This document shows, one piece after another, positions 25,728 to 34,276 of a DNA stretch of 64,000 bases (its first letter is position 1; every line of letters starts with the position of its first letter). The stretch lies in NCBI RefSeq assembly GCF_009905535.1, contig NZ_JAAALA010000004.1, positions 62,001 to 126,000 of the forward strand, read 5' to 3'. The translations under genes and the position numbers were made by a program. The notes below the pieces were generated by a model. The model worked only from the letters and a program-made list of their open reading frames with translations. It was not told the DNA's origin and did no database searches. The DNA is from Caulobacter sp. SLTY (GTDB lineage: Bacteria; Pseudomonadota; Alphaproteobacteria; Caulobacterales; Caulobacteraceae).

Positions 25728-26195
25728 ATGGCAAACACCTCGCTTCTTCCCTCCGCCCTGATCGGCGCTGTCGCCAGCGCCCGTTCGATGACCCCCATGG
25801 CCGCCATCGCGACCGCCCGCCTCGCGGGCGAGCGAACGCCGGGCAGGCTGTTCCTGCTTGACCATCCGATGTTCAGGTTCGGCGCGCTGGCCATGGGCGT
25901 GGGCGAGCTGTTCGGAGACAAGATGAAGTCCGCGCCGGACCGCACCGTGCCGCTGGGCCTTCTGGCGCGGGTGATGAGCGCGGGGATCGCCGGGGCGGCC
26001 CTGGCCCCGCGCGGTCGGGAAAAGTCCGGCGCGGCGCTGGCCGTCGCCACGGCGGTGCCGCTCGCCTACCTGACCCTGGCTGGACGCAAGCGGGCCATCG
26101 CCCATGTCGGGCAGACCCGCAGCGGCCTGGTCGAGGACGCCCTTATCGCCGCCGCTGGGGCCGCGGTCGTGGCGCTGGCCATGCGTCGGCGATAG
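25728..26195 (+). CDS. DUF4126-like small membrane protein
   Basis: A 155-residue hydrophobic protein with several short membrane segments and a conserved-looking SARSMTPMAA motif near the N-terminus, as in DUF4126-type proteins. A lysine/aspartate-rich loop KMKSAPDRTV lies in the middle. Function of the family is not known. It converges with the large adenylation/carrier protein gene with a ten-base gap. No regulatory signal is apparent. Confidence 0.55.
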   Translation: MANTSLLPSALIGAVASARSMTPMAAIATARLAGERTPGRLFLLDHPMFRFGALAMGVGELFGDKMKSAPDRTVPLGLLARVMSAGIAGAALAPRGREKSGAALAVATAVPLAYLTLAGRKRAIAHVGQTRSGLVEDALIAAAGAAVVALAMRRR

Positions 26196-26205
26196 CCGGG
26201 GAACT

Positions 26206-29169
26206 TCAGCTCGAAAGAGCCCCTCTGAGCAGGGCGGCGAGACCATCGACCTGCGGGGGTTCGATCATCGTGTCGTGGTCGCCGGCCGCCCAGACCACCT
26301 TCAGGTTTGGGGCGACACCGCGAAACGCCGCCGTGGCGTCGAAGTCGACCGGGGCCGGCACGCGGGGGCGGACGAACAGCAACGGCCCGCCATAGCGGCC
26401 GGGACGATAGCGTGTGGTCGCCGCCAGGATGCCGTCGCGCACCGCCTGCAGGCGCGGCGGGAACTCATGCTCCGGCGCCGGCGTCGGGTCAGGATTACCG
26501 GCCAACGCGCGCAGGCGGGCAGCGACGTAGCTGATGGCGCCGGCCGGGCCGACTCTGGCCATCCGCCGGGCGTGGTGGGCCAGGCGGATGCCGAGCAGCC
26601 GGACGCGTTCGGCCAGGGGCAGCATGCCCTTGTCGACATGGCTGTCGAGCAGCACCAACAGGGCGACGGTCTCGCCATCCGCCTCCAGCTTGCGGGCCAT
26701 CTCGTAGGCGACAAGACCGCCAAAGGAGAAGCCGCAGAGGTGATAGGGACCCCGCGGCTGGCGGCCGCGGAGCAGGGCCAGATAGTCCTCAGCCATGGCC
26801 TCGACCTCGGCGAGCGGCGTCTCGCCGGCCTCCAGTCCCCGGGCCTGGATGCCGATCACCGGCCTTGGGCTGCGCAGGGCGCGGGCCAGGCCGTGGAGCT
26901 GCAGCACATTGCCGGTCATGCTGTGGACGATGAACAGGGGATCGCCATGGCCGGCGGCCATCGGCGCCAGTCGGGCGGAGGCGGTCCAAGCCGGGTCGTC
27001 GATGGCGTCGGCCAGGGCTCGCGCGGTCGGGGCATGCAGCAGGGCGGCCATCGGCAGTGACCGTCCGGTCCGCCGGCGCACGGCCGCGAGCACCCGCGCC
27101 GCCATCAGCGAATGGCCGCCCAGATCGAAGAAGTTGTCGTCCGGCCCGGCCGGGGGGGTCGGCAGCAGGCCGGCCCACAGCCGCATCAGCCAGTCCAGGG
27201 TCGCCTCGCCGGCCACCTCGGTCAGGCCGGTTCCGCCGGGCGCGGCCTTGGCGATGGCCTCCAGGCACTCGGGATTGCGCAGGGCGCCGAGATTGGCCAC
27301 CGGCCGGCCGTTCAGGGCGTCGGCGGCGGCGGCCTCCGACAGCTTGCCGCTGTGGGTGGTCGGCAGGCCGGCGACCGCGATGATGCGGTCGGGGCTGTGG
27401 CTCTGGCCGGCGGCGGCGATCAGGGTGCGGCGGATGCGGGTCTCCAGCGCCGCGTCCAGGTCGGCCCCCGGCGCCAGAACGACCAGCAGCACCATGGCCT
27501 CGTCGCCGGCCTCCTCGCCCGACTGTTCGATGGCCAGGGCCTGCATCACTTCCGGGACGGCGGCCAGGGCGGCATAGATCTCCGCCGGGCCGACCCGCAC
27601 TCCTCGGATGTTCAACACCCCGTCCAGCCGGCCGCGCATGATCACCCCGCCGCGCGGGGTGATCTCGATGCGGTCGCCATGGCTCCACACCCCGGGGCGG
27701 CGGGCGAAATAGGCGTCGTGGAAGCGCCGCCCGTCCGGGTCGGCCAGCAGGCGCAGGGGGCGGGAGGGAAAGGCGTTGGCGCAGACAAGTTCGCCGTCCT
27801 CGGCCTGGCGGACGTCGAGGCCGAGGCTCCGGCATTGCGCCTCGCCCGGCCAGACGGGCAGGTTGGGATTGCCCAGCACGAAACAGCCGATCATGTCGGA
27901 CCCGCCGCTGATCGACTGGACGGGGATGTCCGCCGCCGCCTCCCGCACCCAAAGCGCCTGGTCGGGCTGCAGCACAGATCCGGTGGACAGCAGGGCGCGC
28001 AGGACCGACAGGTCGTGCGACGCTCCCGGCCGATAGCCCAGCGAGGCGCAGAGCCGCAGGTAGGGCGGGCTGGCTCCGAAGACGGTGACCGCCTCGGTCT
28101 CGACGATCCGCCACAGGGTCTCCGGCCCCTCGACCGGGCCGTCGTACAAGACGATCTGGCTGCCGCAGGCCAGGGCCGACAACTGCCAGTGCCACATCAT
28201 CCAGGCCGGCGAGGTCTGGAAGAACAGACGGTCGCCGGCCGTCAGGTCGCCGTGCAGCCGGTGTTCCTTCAGATGCTCCAGCAGGGTCCCGCCGGCGCCG
28301 TGCACGAAGCCCTTAGGCCGGCCGGTGGTGCCCGAGGAGAACAGCACGAACAGAGGGTGGTTGAAGGGCAGCCGGGGCCAGGCGGTCAGGGGCGGCGCCT
28401 TGATGTCGGCCGTCCGGTGCAGGGGAATATCGATGGCCGGCGCCGGTCCCTGGTCGAGCGCAACCACCGCTTCCAGGGTCGGCAGCAGGCGGGCGAGCTC
28501 GGCCAACCGGTCGGCCGGGGTCGGGCCTGTGTCCCAGGGCCGGGGTTCCAGCACGGTCAGCAGCAGGCGGGGCTCCAGGTCGACCAATCGGGCGGCCAGC
28601 ATGGCGGCGCCCATGTCCGGGGCGGCGGTGGCCAGCACCCCGCCGCAGGCCGCCACCGCCAGGGCCGCGACCACCGCCTCGGCGTCATTGCGCAGCACGG
28701 CGGCGACCCCATCGCCGGGTTTGAGGCCGAGCGCCGTCAGCCCCCCGGCCAGCCGCTCGACCCGCGCGCGCAGTTCGCCGCGCGTCAGGATCGTGGTCTC
28801 GCCGCCGGCCCGCACCGATCTCAGAACCACCGTCTCCGAGGATCCGCGCAGCAGGGCTTCGGCATAGTTCAGGCGCAGGTTGGGAAAGAACCGCGCGGTC
28901 TCGATATCGTCGCCCGCGATCGCCGGCGCCGCCTCGCCCTCGACCGGCAGGTCCAGCCAGTCCAGCAGGGCGGTCCAGAAGTCGGCGTTACGGTCGATGG
29001 CCAGTTGTTCGAGGGCGGCAGGGTCGGGCGCCCCCAGCCGGCGGCAAAAGACGGTCAGCTGCGAGGCGGCGATGCGCTCGGGTGTCGGGGTGAACAGGGG
29101 CTGGCCGACGGCCGCCGCGCCGCTACCATGCCGGGCCTTTTCGTCCGGATCCAAGACCATAGCCGACAC
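26206..29169 (-). CDS. NRPS-like single-module enzyme: acetoacetyl-CoA synthetase-type adenylation domain, carrier protein, thioesterase
   Basis: A 987-residue multidomain protein. Residues 20-620 form an adenylation domain whose N-terminus (LFTPTPERIAASQL, NLRLNYAEALL) matches acetoacetyl-CoA synthetase rather than amino-acid-activating domains; the phosphate loop is SSGTTGRPKG (278-287) and the likely catalytic lysine is K609. A carrier domain follows with the phosphopantetheine serine S687 in DLGGHSLMA. The C-terminus is a thioesterase with S815 (GFSFGG), D842 and H965. No condensation domain is present. It probably loads a short keto or hydroxy acid onto the carrier and releases it as an ester, lactone or condensed product. 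The start may be the GTG used or the ATG three codons later. A phosphopantetheinyl transferase gene is divergent and overlapping. Confidence 0.85.
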   Translation of the reverse strand: MSAMVLDPDEKARHGSGAAAVGQPLFTPTPERIAASQLTVFCRRLGAPDPAALEQLAIDRNADFWTALLDWLDLPVEGEAAPAIAGDDIETARFFPNLRLNYAEALLRGSSETVVLRSVRAGGETTILTRGELRARVERLAGGLTALGLKPGDGVAAVLRNDAEAVVAALAVAACGGVLATAAPDMGAAMLAARLVDLEPRLLLTVLEPRPWDTGPTPADRLAELARLLPTLEAVVALDQGPAPAIDIPLHRTADIKAPPLTAWPRLPFNHPLFVLFSSGTTGRPKGFVHGAGGTLLEHLKEHRLHGDLTAGDRLFFQTSPAWMMWHWQLSALACGSQIVLYDGPVEGPETLWRIVETEAVTVFGASPPYLRLCASLGYRPGASHDLSVLRALLSTGSVLQPDQALWVREAAADIPVQSISGGSDMIGCFVLGNPNLPVWPGEAQCRSLGLDVRQAEDGELVCANAFPSRPLRLLADPDGRRFHDAYFARRPGVWSHGDRIEITPRGGVIMRGRLDGVLNIRGVRVGPAEIYAALAAVPEVMQALAIEQSGEEAGDEAMVLLVVLAPGADLDAALETRIRRTLIAAAGQSHSPDRIIAVAGLPTTHSGKLSEAAAADALNGRPVANLGALRNPECLEAIAKAAPGGTGLTEVAGEATLDWLMRLWAGLLPTPPAGPDDNFFDLGGHSLMAARVLAAVRRRTGRSLPMAALLHAPTARALADAIDDPAWTASARLAPMAAGHGDPLFIVHSMTGNVLQLHGLARALRSPRPVIGIQARGLEAGETPLAEVEAMAEDYLALLRGRQPRGPYHLCGFSFGGLVAYEMARKLEADGETVALLVLLDSHVDKGMLPLAERVRLLGIRLAHHARRMARVGPAGAISYVAARLRALAGNPDPTPAPEHEFPPRLQAVRDGILAATTRYRPGRYGGPLLFVRPRVPAPVDFDATAAFRGVAPNLKVVWAAGDHDTMIEPPQVDGLAALLRGALSS

Positions 29170-29776
29170 CGCCTACCTCGACCCCGCCCGCATCGCCGAC
29201 GCTCTGGCCGCCGGCCGGCTGGTCGTCGGCTGGCGGGCCGATGGGGCGAGCGGCGCGGCGCGGCGGTTGCTGGCCGATCTTTTGGCGCCGCAGGGCTGGC
29301 CCGGCGACCTGGCCCATGACGGCCTCGGCGCTCCGGTCAGCCCCTGGCTGGCGGAACGGGGTGTGGCCGTCAGCCTGTCGTCCAGCGGCGGGATGGCCGC
29401 CTGCGCCCTGCTGAAGGATGGCTGGGTTGGGGTCGATGTCGAGGCGGTTGAGGCGGGCGTCGACATGGTGGGGGTGGCCGATGACCGGTTCGACCCGGCC
29501 TGCGCCGCCTGGATTGAGGGGGCCTCGGCGGACGAACGGCCTGACCGGTTCTTCCGCAGTTGGACCCTGCTGGAGGCGGCGCTGAAGGCCTTGGGGACCG
29601 GCTTTTTGGTTGAGCCAGCCGGGCTGAAACTGTTGCCGTCCGGCCTAGCCGGGGGCGAGCCGCCGGGAATGGCCTGGAGCGTCGCCCAGCCCGACTGCGG
29701 ACCCGGCTGGCGGCTGTCGGCCGTGGCCCTGTCGGCGGCGAGGCCGGCGCTGATGGCCGGGCCGGTCATCGATTGA
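29090..29776 (+). CDS. 4'-phosphopantetheinyl transferase-like protein (start uncertain)
   Basis: The product carries the Sfp-type signature in two parts: VGVDVEAV (metal-binding aspartate and glutamate) and FFRSWTLLEAALKALGTG, the WTxxEAxxK motif in which the usual lysine before the glutamate is leucine. It would transfer phosphopantetheine from CoA to the serine of a carrier protein, and the obvious client is the divergent NRPS-like protein. Homology-like sequence starts near position 29159, where the in-frame codon is ATA rather than ATG. The GTG used here (or an ATG at 29072 with GAGG before it) overlaps the 5' end of the divergent gene. The 3' end overlaps the GH10 gene by 11 bases. Confidence 0.72.
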   Translation: MNRGWPTAAAPLPCRAFSSGSKTIADTAYLDPARIADALAAGRLVVGWRADGASGAARRLLADLLAPQGWPGDLAHDGLGAPVSPWLAERGVAVSLSSSGGMAACALLKDGWVGVDVEAVEAGVDMVGVADDRFDPACAAWIEGASADERPDRFFRSWTLLEAALKALGTGFLVEPAGLKLLPSGLAGGEPPGMAWSVAQPDCGPGWRLSAVALSAARPALMAGPVID

Positions 29777-30842
29777 AGGCCTGCGCCATCGCCTGCCAGG
29801 CCGGTTTGCGGGCGAGGGCGCGGTCGAAGGGCAGGGGGCGGACGGGCTGGCCGTCGGCGCGGGGGAACATGTCGGTCTTGGAGGTGTAGCGGTCGGTGAG
29901 GCCCCAGGTGGTGACCGCCTTCACCGCCGGCTCGTCCAGCACGCAATCAAGGAAGGCGCGATAGATGGCCGCCACCGTCTCGTCCCGCTGGCGAACATCG
30001 CCGGGGGTGTTCTGGTCGTTGACGTCCAGCTCGGTGATATGGATTTCGAGCCCCAGCCTGGCCACCTCGCCGAGGAAGGCGCGGAAGTCCCGCCCGAAGG
30101 CCGGCCGCCGGTCGCCCAGCAGATGGCCCTGGATGCCCAGGCCATGGATCGGCACGCCGCGCCGCCGCAGGCCGGCCAGCAGGGTCAGCATCGTGCCACG
30201 CTTCTCCACCATCCAGCGCTCATCGTCATACTCCAGGCCATAGTCCGACAGCAGCAGCACGGCGGCTGGATCGGCTTGGTGGGCTGCTTCGAAGGCCATG
30301 GCGATGTAGTCGGGACCGAGCGTCTCCAGCCAGCGCGAGCGTCGCAGGCCGTCGGGGCGGCGGTCGTTGCGCTCGACCGCCTCGTTGACCACGTCCCAGG
30401 AGGCGATGCGTCCGGCATAGCGGCCCACCACCCCGTCGATGTGTTCGCGCAGGATCTCCTCTGCCGCGACCGGGCGCAGTTCGTGCGACAGCCAGGCGGG
30501 GTTAGCCTCGTGCCAGAGCAGGGCGTGGCCGTGGACGGCCAGGCGGTTGCGCTCGGCGAAGGCCATGATGCGGTCGGCGGGGCCGAAGTCGAAGGCCCGA
30601 GGGCGGGGCCGCAGGACGTTCCACTTCAGGTGATTTTCCGGGGTCAGGCCGGCACATTCGGCGGCCACCAGGGCCGCGAAGGCGCGGTCGTTCTCCAGGG
30701 TCTGGGGCTCGGCCGCCGCGCCGAAGCGCACCCCGCGCCGGGCGGCAAGCGAGGCCAGCCCGTCCGGCTCCCGCGCCGCGCAGGCGCCGGCCAGGGCCGC
30801 GAGGCCGCCGCCGAGGGCCAGCCGTCGCGAGACCCCGATCAT
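29766..30842 (-). CDS. exported GH10 endo-xylanase-like glycosidase, probable Tat lipoprotein
   Basis: A 358-residue glycoside hydrolase family 10 protein. The acid/base is E154 in WDVVNEAV and the nucleophile is E271 in ITELDV; WHEANPAWL and HLKWNVLRP are also characteristic. The leader has SRRLALGGG (twin-arginine-like) followed by a lipobox ending at C21 (LAGAC), so it is probably folded in the cytoplasm and anchored in the envelope. Its ATG overlaps the previous stop as ATGA, making it the last gene of the eight-gene sugar-nucleotide operon. GH10 enzymes cleave beta-1,4-xylan. In this context it may instead act on the cell's own polysaccharide. Confidence 0.88.
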   Translation of the reverse strand: MIGVSRRLALGGGLAALAGACAAREPDGLASLAARRGVRFGAAAEPQTLENDRAFAALVAAECAGLTPENHLKWNVLRPRPRAFDFGPADRIMAFAERNRLAVHGHALLWHEANPAWLSHELRPVAAEEILREHIDGVVGRYAGRIASWDVVNEAVERNDRRPDGLRRSRWLETLGPDYIAMAFEAAHQADPAAVLLLSDYGLEYDDERWMVEKRGTMLTLLAGLRRRGVPIHGLGIQGHLLGDRRPAFGRDFRAFLGEVARLGLEIHITELDVNDQNTPGDVRQRDETVAAIYRAFLDCVLDEPAVKAVTTWGLTDRYTSKTDMFPRADGQPVRPLPFDRALARKPAWQAMAQAFNR

Positions 30843-31531
30843 TCGGCGGCCTCGCCCAGCAGGGCCTGCGCCGCCTGCAGGCTTTCGGGGATGCCGATGT
30901 CGATGAAGGCGCCGTCGAAACTCTGTCCGCCGAGTCGCCCTTCGCGGGCCAGGCGCGGCAGCACCTCGGACTCGAGCGAGGCGACGCCCTCGACGCCATC
31001 CAGCGCCTGGCGGCGCAGGCGGTAGACGCCGCCGTTGATCAGGCCCTCGGCCAGGTCCGGCTGGCGCGGGCGGATTTCGCGGACCCATCCGCCGTCCAGC
31101 ACGATGGTCTCATAGCGATCGGCCGGGGCGACTTGGCGCAGGGCCAGGGCGGCGTCGGCGGAGCCGAGGGTCAGGCCGCTCCAGTCGAAGTCGAACCAGG
31201 TGTCGCCGTTGACCAGCAGGAAGTCGCTCGCCAGCCGGCCGCGCGCATGGGCCAGGGCGCCGGCGGTGCCGAGCGGCGCCGGCTCGCGGGCCACGGCGAT
31301 CTCGACGCCCAGCCAAGCGGCGACCGCGGCCTCGCTGAGCCAGGTCTCGATGACCTCGGCCCGATGGCCGGCCAGAAGCAGCACCTCGCGGAATCCGTGA
31401 CGCGCCGCCTTGGCCAGCAGGTATTCCAGGAACGGCCGGCCGGCCACCTCGAGCATCGGCTTTGGGGTCAGGCGCGCGGCCTCGCCCAGGCGTGTGCCCA
31501 GCCCTCCGACCAGGATGACGCATTGGCTCAT
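30839..31531 (-). CDS. sugar-1-phosphate nucleotidyltransferase (HddC-like)
   Basis: A 230-residue nucleotidyltransferase with the activating loop LVGGLGTRL (7-15), the TPKPML lysine motif (22-27), the LVNGDTW metal aspartate and FIDIGIPESL near the end. The sequence type fits D-glycero-D-manno-heptose-1-phosphate guanylyltransferase, which makes GDP-heptose. It overlaps both neighbours by four bases. A second nucleotidyltransferase (34813-35541) is in the same operon, so the two may use different sugars or nucleotides. Confidence 0.82.
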   Translation of the reverse strand: MSQCVILVGGLGTRLGEAARLTPKPMLEVAGRPFLEYLLAKAARHGFREVLLLAGHRAEVIETWLSEAAVAAWLGVEIAVAREPAPLGTAGALAHARGRLASDFLLVNGDTWFDFDWSGLTLGSADAALALRQVAPADRYETIVLDGGWVREIRPRQPDLAEGLINGGVYRLRRQALDGVEGVASLESEVLPRLAREGRLGGQSFDGAFIDIGIPESLQAAQALLGEAAE

Positions 31532-32604
31532 GGACCCACCCGCCAGGCTTCGGCCCCATCGTAGGTGAATTTCACGGCGCTGGCCTGGCCCCCGGCCTCG
31601 TTGAGCGCGGAGGTCAGCCGGTAGCGGTTCTCCGGGTCGGTGACGAACATCAGGAAGCCGCCGCCGCCGGCGCCGGAGACCTTGCCGCCCCAGGCGCCCT
31701 GGGCCATCGCCAGTTGGAACAGTTGGTCGACGACCGGGGTGGCGATGCCGCTGGCGGTCATCTTCTTGGCCTCCCAGGACCGCAACAGGATCCGGCCGAT
31801 CTGGCGCATGTCGCCGGCCAGCAGGGCGTCCTTCATGGCGTGGGCGTCCGCCTTCAGGCGGTGCATGCTCTCCAGCACTTCCGGTTGGGCCTCCGACAGG
31901 CCGGTGACCTGCTGGCTGATGATCTCGGCCGACTGGCGCGACTGGCCCGAGAAGCAGATGACCAACGCCGATTCCAGCTCGTTCAGATAGTCACGGCGCA
32001 CCCGCAGGGGGTTCACCACCACCCGATCATCGGCCAGGAACTCGATGAAATTCATGCCCCCGAAGGCGGCCGCGTACTGGTCCTGCCGACCGCCGGCCAG
32101 CCCCAGGTCCTGGCGCTCGATCTGCCAGGCCAGCCGGGCGACATCATAGGGACCCATCTGCAGGTCCAGGGCGGCGCGGAAAGCCTCTACCAGGGCCACG
32201 ACCAGGGCAGAGGAGGAGCCCAGGCCCGATCCCGGCGGGGCGTCGGTGGTCGTGGAGACGATCATCGGCGGCTGCTCGCCACCCAGCCAGGTCCGGGTCA
32301 TGTGTCGGTAAACCGCCTTGTGCAGCATCAGCGGGCCGTTGGAGGCCATGGTCTCGCCGGTGCGATAGCGCTCCTCGGCGCGGATGTCGCTGGCGCGAAA
32401 GGCGATGCCGCCCTCGGGGTCCTCGCTGATGTGGGCGAAGGCGAAGCGGTCGATGGTGGCGTTGAGCACCGCGCCGCCGAAGCGGTCGCAATAGGGCGAC
32501 AGGTCGGTGCCGCCTCCGGCCAGGCCCAGGCGCAGGGGGGCGCGGGCCCGCACCCCCGCCCGGGTCAGGGTCGCCATGCGGGTCAGGGGCGCAGCCTCGC
32601 TCAC
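31528..32604 (-). CDS. GHMP-family sugar kinase (heptose-7-phosphate 1-kinase-like, HddA type)
   Basis: A 358-residue GHMP kinase. The sugar-binding N-terminus LRLGLAGGGTDLSPYC, the phosphate loop PPGSGLGSSSA (123-133) and the third motif KVSGAGGGGFLMF are intact. Related enzymes phosphorylate D-glycero-alpha-D-manno-heptose 7-phosphate at O1, and fucokinase-like relatives act on other sugars. The GTG start overlaps the upstream gene's stop by four bases. An adjacent second GHMP kinase is clearly related but not closely similar, so they probably act on different substrates. Confidence 0.85.
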   Translation of the reverse strand: MSEAAPLTRMATLTRAGVRARAPLRLGLAGGGTDLSPYCDRFGGAVLNATIDRFAFAHISEDPEGGIAFRASDIRAEERYRTGETMASNGPLMLHKAVYRHMTRTWLGGEQPPMIVSTTTDAPPGSGLGSSSALVVALVEAFRAALDLQMGPYDVARLAWQIERQDLGLAGGRQDQYAAAFGGMNFIEFLADDRVVVNPLRVRRDYLNELESALVICFSGQSRQSAEIISQQVTGLSEAQPEVLESMHRLKADAHAMKDALLAGDMRQIGRILLRSWEAKKMTASGIATPVVDQLFQLAMAQGAWGGKVSGAGGGGFLMFVTDPENRYRLTSALNEAGGQASAVKFTYDGAEAWRVGP

Positions 32605-33632
32605 GCGGCGACAAGCTCCGACCGGGCGGCTTGCCGGCCGCCGACCACGCGGGAGCCCTGCGGATCGATGTCGTAGTGCAGGCGGGGCATGTTCTGCGAG
32701 GCCATCCAGGCCTCCAGCGCCTGGCCGTCGGTCGGGCAGTAGAGCATCAGGAAGCCGCCGCCGCCGGCGCCGATCACCTTGCCGCCGCTGACGCTGAACT
32801 CAGCCTTAACGTGGTCGTAAAGCTGGTCGATGTGAGGCCAGCTGATCTGGCTGGAGAGCTGTTTCTTGTGGCGCCAGTGCTCGTCCAGCATCCGGCCCCA
32901 GGCGTCGCGGTCGCCGGCAATCCAGGCGTCGCGGATGCGGTAGCCGAGGTCGCGGATGTAATCCAGGCTGTCGCCCACCCGGTTGCGCTCGGGCGAGGCG
33001 GTGGTCTGCATCGCGGTGTTCTGGTCGGCCAGGATCACCGCCGCATCCCGGCGCAGGCCGGTGTAGTAGATGTGGGTGTGGCGGATGAAGGCGGCCTGGA
33101 CGTCCGGCGCGATCTCGACCCGTCCGACCTTCACCTGGCCGTCGGGGGCGATGTCCAGCGTGGTCAGGCCCCCGAAGGCGGCCATATACTGATCCTGCTT
33201 GCCGATGCCCTTCTGCAGGGTCTCGATCTCCAGGCGGCAGGCTTCCTCGGCCAGGTCCTGCGGGTCGGGGCGGTGGCCCTTGATGGCATGCAGGGCGTTC
33301 AGAAAGCCGACCAGGAAGCTGCTCGAGGAGCCCAGTCCGGTGCCGCCGGCGATGTCGGCCAGGGAGGCGGCCTCCATCCGGTCGTCCATGCCATGGGCGA
33401 TCAGGGCGGCGCGGACCAGCTCATGCTTGACGTCCTCGGCCCGGGGCGAGACCTCTGGCTGGGGGCCGTAGAGCACCACACGGTCGTCGAATGCCGGCCG
33501 GTGGGCGGTGATGTGGATGTGTTTGTCCAGGCCCATGGCGAAGATGAAGCCGCCGCTGTTGCGGTAGTAGCTCTGCAGGTCCGTCCCCCCGCCGCCGAGG
33601 GTGACCCGCAAGGGGGTGACGGTCGAGATCAT
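32601..33632 (-). CDS. GHMP-family sugar kinase (second heptokinase-like enzyme)
   Basis: A 343-residue GHMP kinase with LRVTLGGGGTDLQSYY at the start, the phosphate loop GGTGLGSSSS (96-105) and KVIGAGGGGFLML near the C-terminus. Its pattern of DKHIHITAHRP and GKQDQYMAAFGG is typical of D-glycero-D-manno-heptose 7-phosphate kinase. It follows the isomerase gene by four bases, which supports action on the isomerase product. The last bases overlap the start of the other kinase gene. Confidence 0.86.
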   Translation of the reverse strand: MISTVTPLRVTLGGGGTDLQSYYRNSGGFIFAMGLDKHIHITAHRPAFDDRVVLYGPQPEVSPRAEDVKHELVRAALIAHGMDDRMEAASLADIAGGTGLGSSSSFLVGFLNALHAIKGHRPDPQDLAEEACRLEIETLQKGIGKQDQYMAAFGGLTTLDIAPDGQVKVGRVEIAPDVQAAFIRHTHIYYTGLRRDAAVILADQNTAMQTTASPERNRVGDSLDYIRDLGYRIRDAWIAGDRDAWGRMLDEHWRHKKQLSSQISWPHIDQLYDHVKAEFSVSGGKVIGAGGGGFLMLYCPTDGQALEAWMASQNMPRLHYDIDPQGSRVVGGRQAARSELVAA

Positions 33633-33636
33633 GGAC

Positions 33637-34260
33637 TTAGGCCGCCGCCGTGGCTTGAGGCTGCGCGGGGGCGATCTGCTCCCAGTGGCCCTTGCTCAGG
33701 GCCAGGGCCGGATGGCTGACCAGCAGGTGCCAGACCACGGCCGCCAGGCCTTCGACGATGGGGGTGATCAGCTGGGCGTCAACAGTGGGGATGACCACGC
33801 AGGCGTCGGCCGCCTGGGCCGTGAAGCCGCCGTTGCGGCCGACGATGCCGGTCACCGAGGCCCCGACCTGTTTGGCGTATTCGATGGCGCGGACGATGTT
33901 GGCGCTGACCGGCGGCTCCAGGCTGCCGCCGCCGACCGAGAAGATCAGCAGGCCGTCCTCGGGCTTCAGGCGGCTGGACGCGAGCCAGGTCGAGAAGACG
34001 CCTTCCCAGCCCTCGTCGTTGATGCGGGCGGTCAGTTCCGAGACGTTGTCGGTCGGGCAGTAGGCCTCGAAGCCGCAGATCTTGCGGAAGTCGTTGGTGG
34101 CGTGGCTGGCGTGGCCGGCGCTGCCGCCGACACCGATGATGAACAGTCGCCCGCCGGTGTCGCGCACCTTGGCAAGGGTGCTGGCGACAGCCTCGACCGC
34201 GTCCCGGTCGATGGCGGCGAGGGCGCGGGTGGCGGCGTCGAAGAAGTGGTCGGTGAACAT
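33637..34260 (-). CDS. phosphoheptose isomerase-like SIS-domain protein (GmhA type)
   Basis: A 207-residue SIS-domain protein with IGVGGSAGHASHATNDFRK and a serine/threonine-rich phosphosugar loop (IFSVGGGSLEPPVS). GmhA enzymes convert sedoheptulose 7-phosphate to D-glycero-D-manno-heptose 7-phosphate. The match is good at the SIS core, but the C-terminus is proline/alanine-rich and the substrate could be another ketose phosphate. It lies 16 bases after the bisphosphatase gene and four bases before the kinase gene. Confidence 0.8.
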   Translation of the reverse strand: MFTDHFFDAATRALAAIDRDAVEAVASTLAKVRDTGGRLFIIGVGGSAGHASHATNDFRKICGFEAYCPTDNVSELTARINDEGWEGVFSTWLASSRLKPEDGLLIFSVGGGSLEPPVSANIVRAIEYAKQVGASVTGIVGRNGGFTAQAADACVVIPTVDAQLITPIVEGLAAVVWHLLVSHPALALSKGHWEQIAPAQPQATAAA

Positions 34261-34276
34261 GGCAGGGGGGTTCCGT

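Noticed and set aside
24578..26050. 490-codon minus-strand open frame across the ene-reductase and DUF4126-like genes
   Set aside because: It covers two genes with good motifs in another frame and has only shadow composition.
27112..29319. Long open frame on the plus strand opposite the NRPS-like gene (735 codons)
   Set aside because: It has low-complexity Gly/Arg/Gln-rich sequence with no domain, and is a mirror of a high-GC gene with clear motifs on the other strand.
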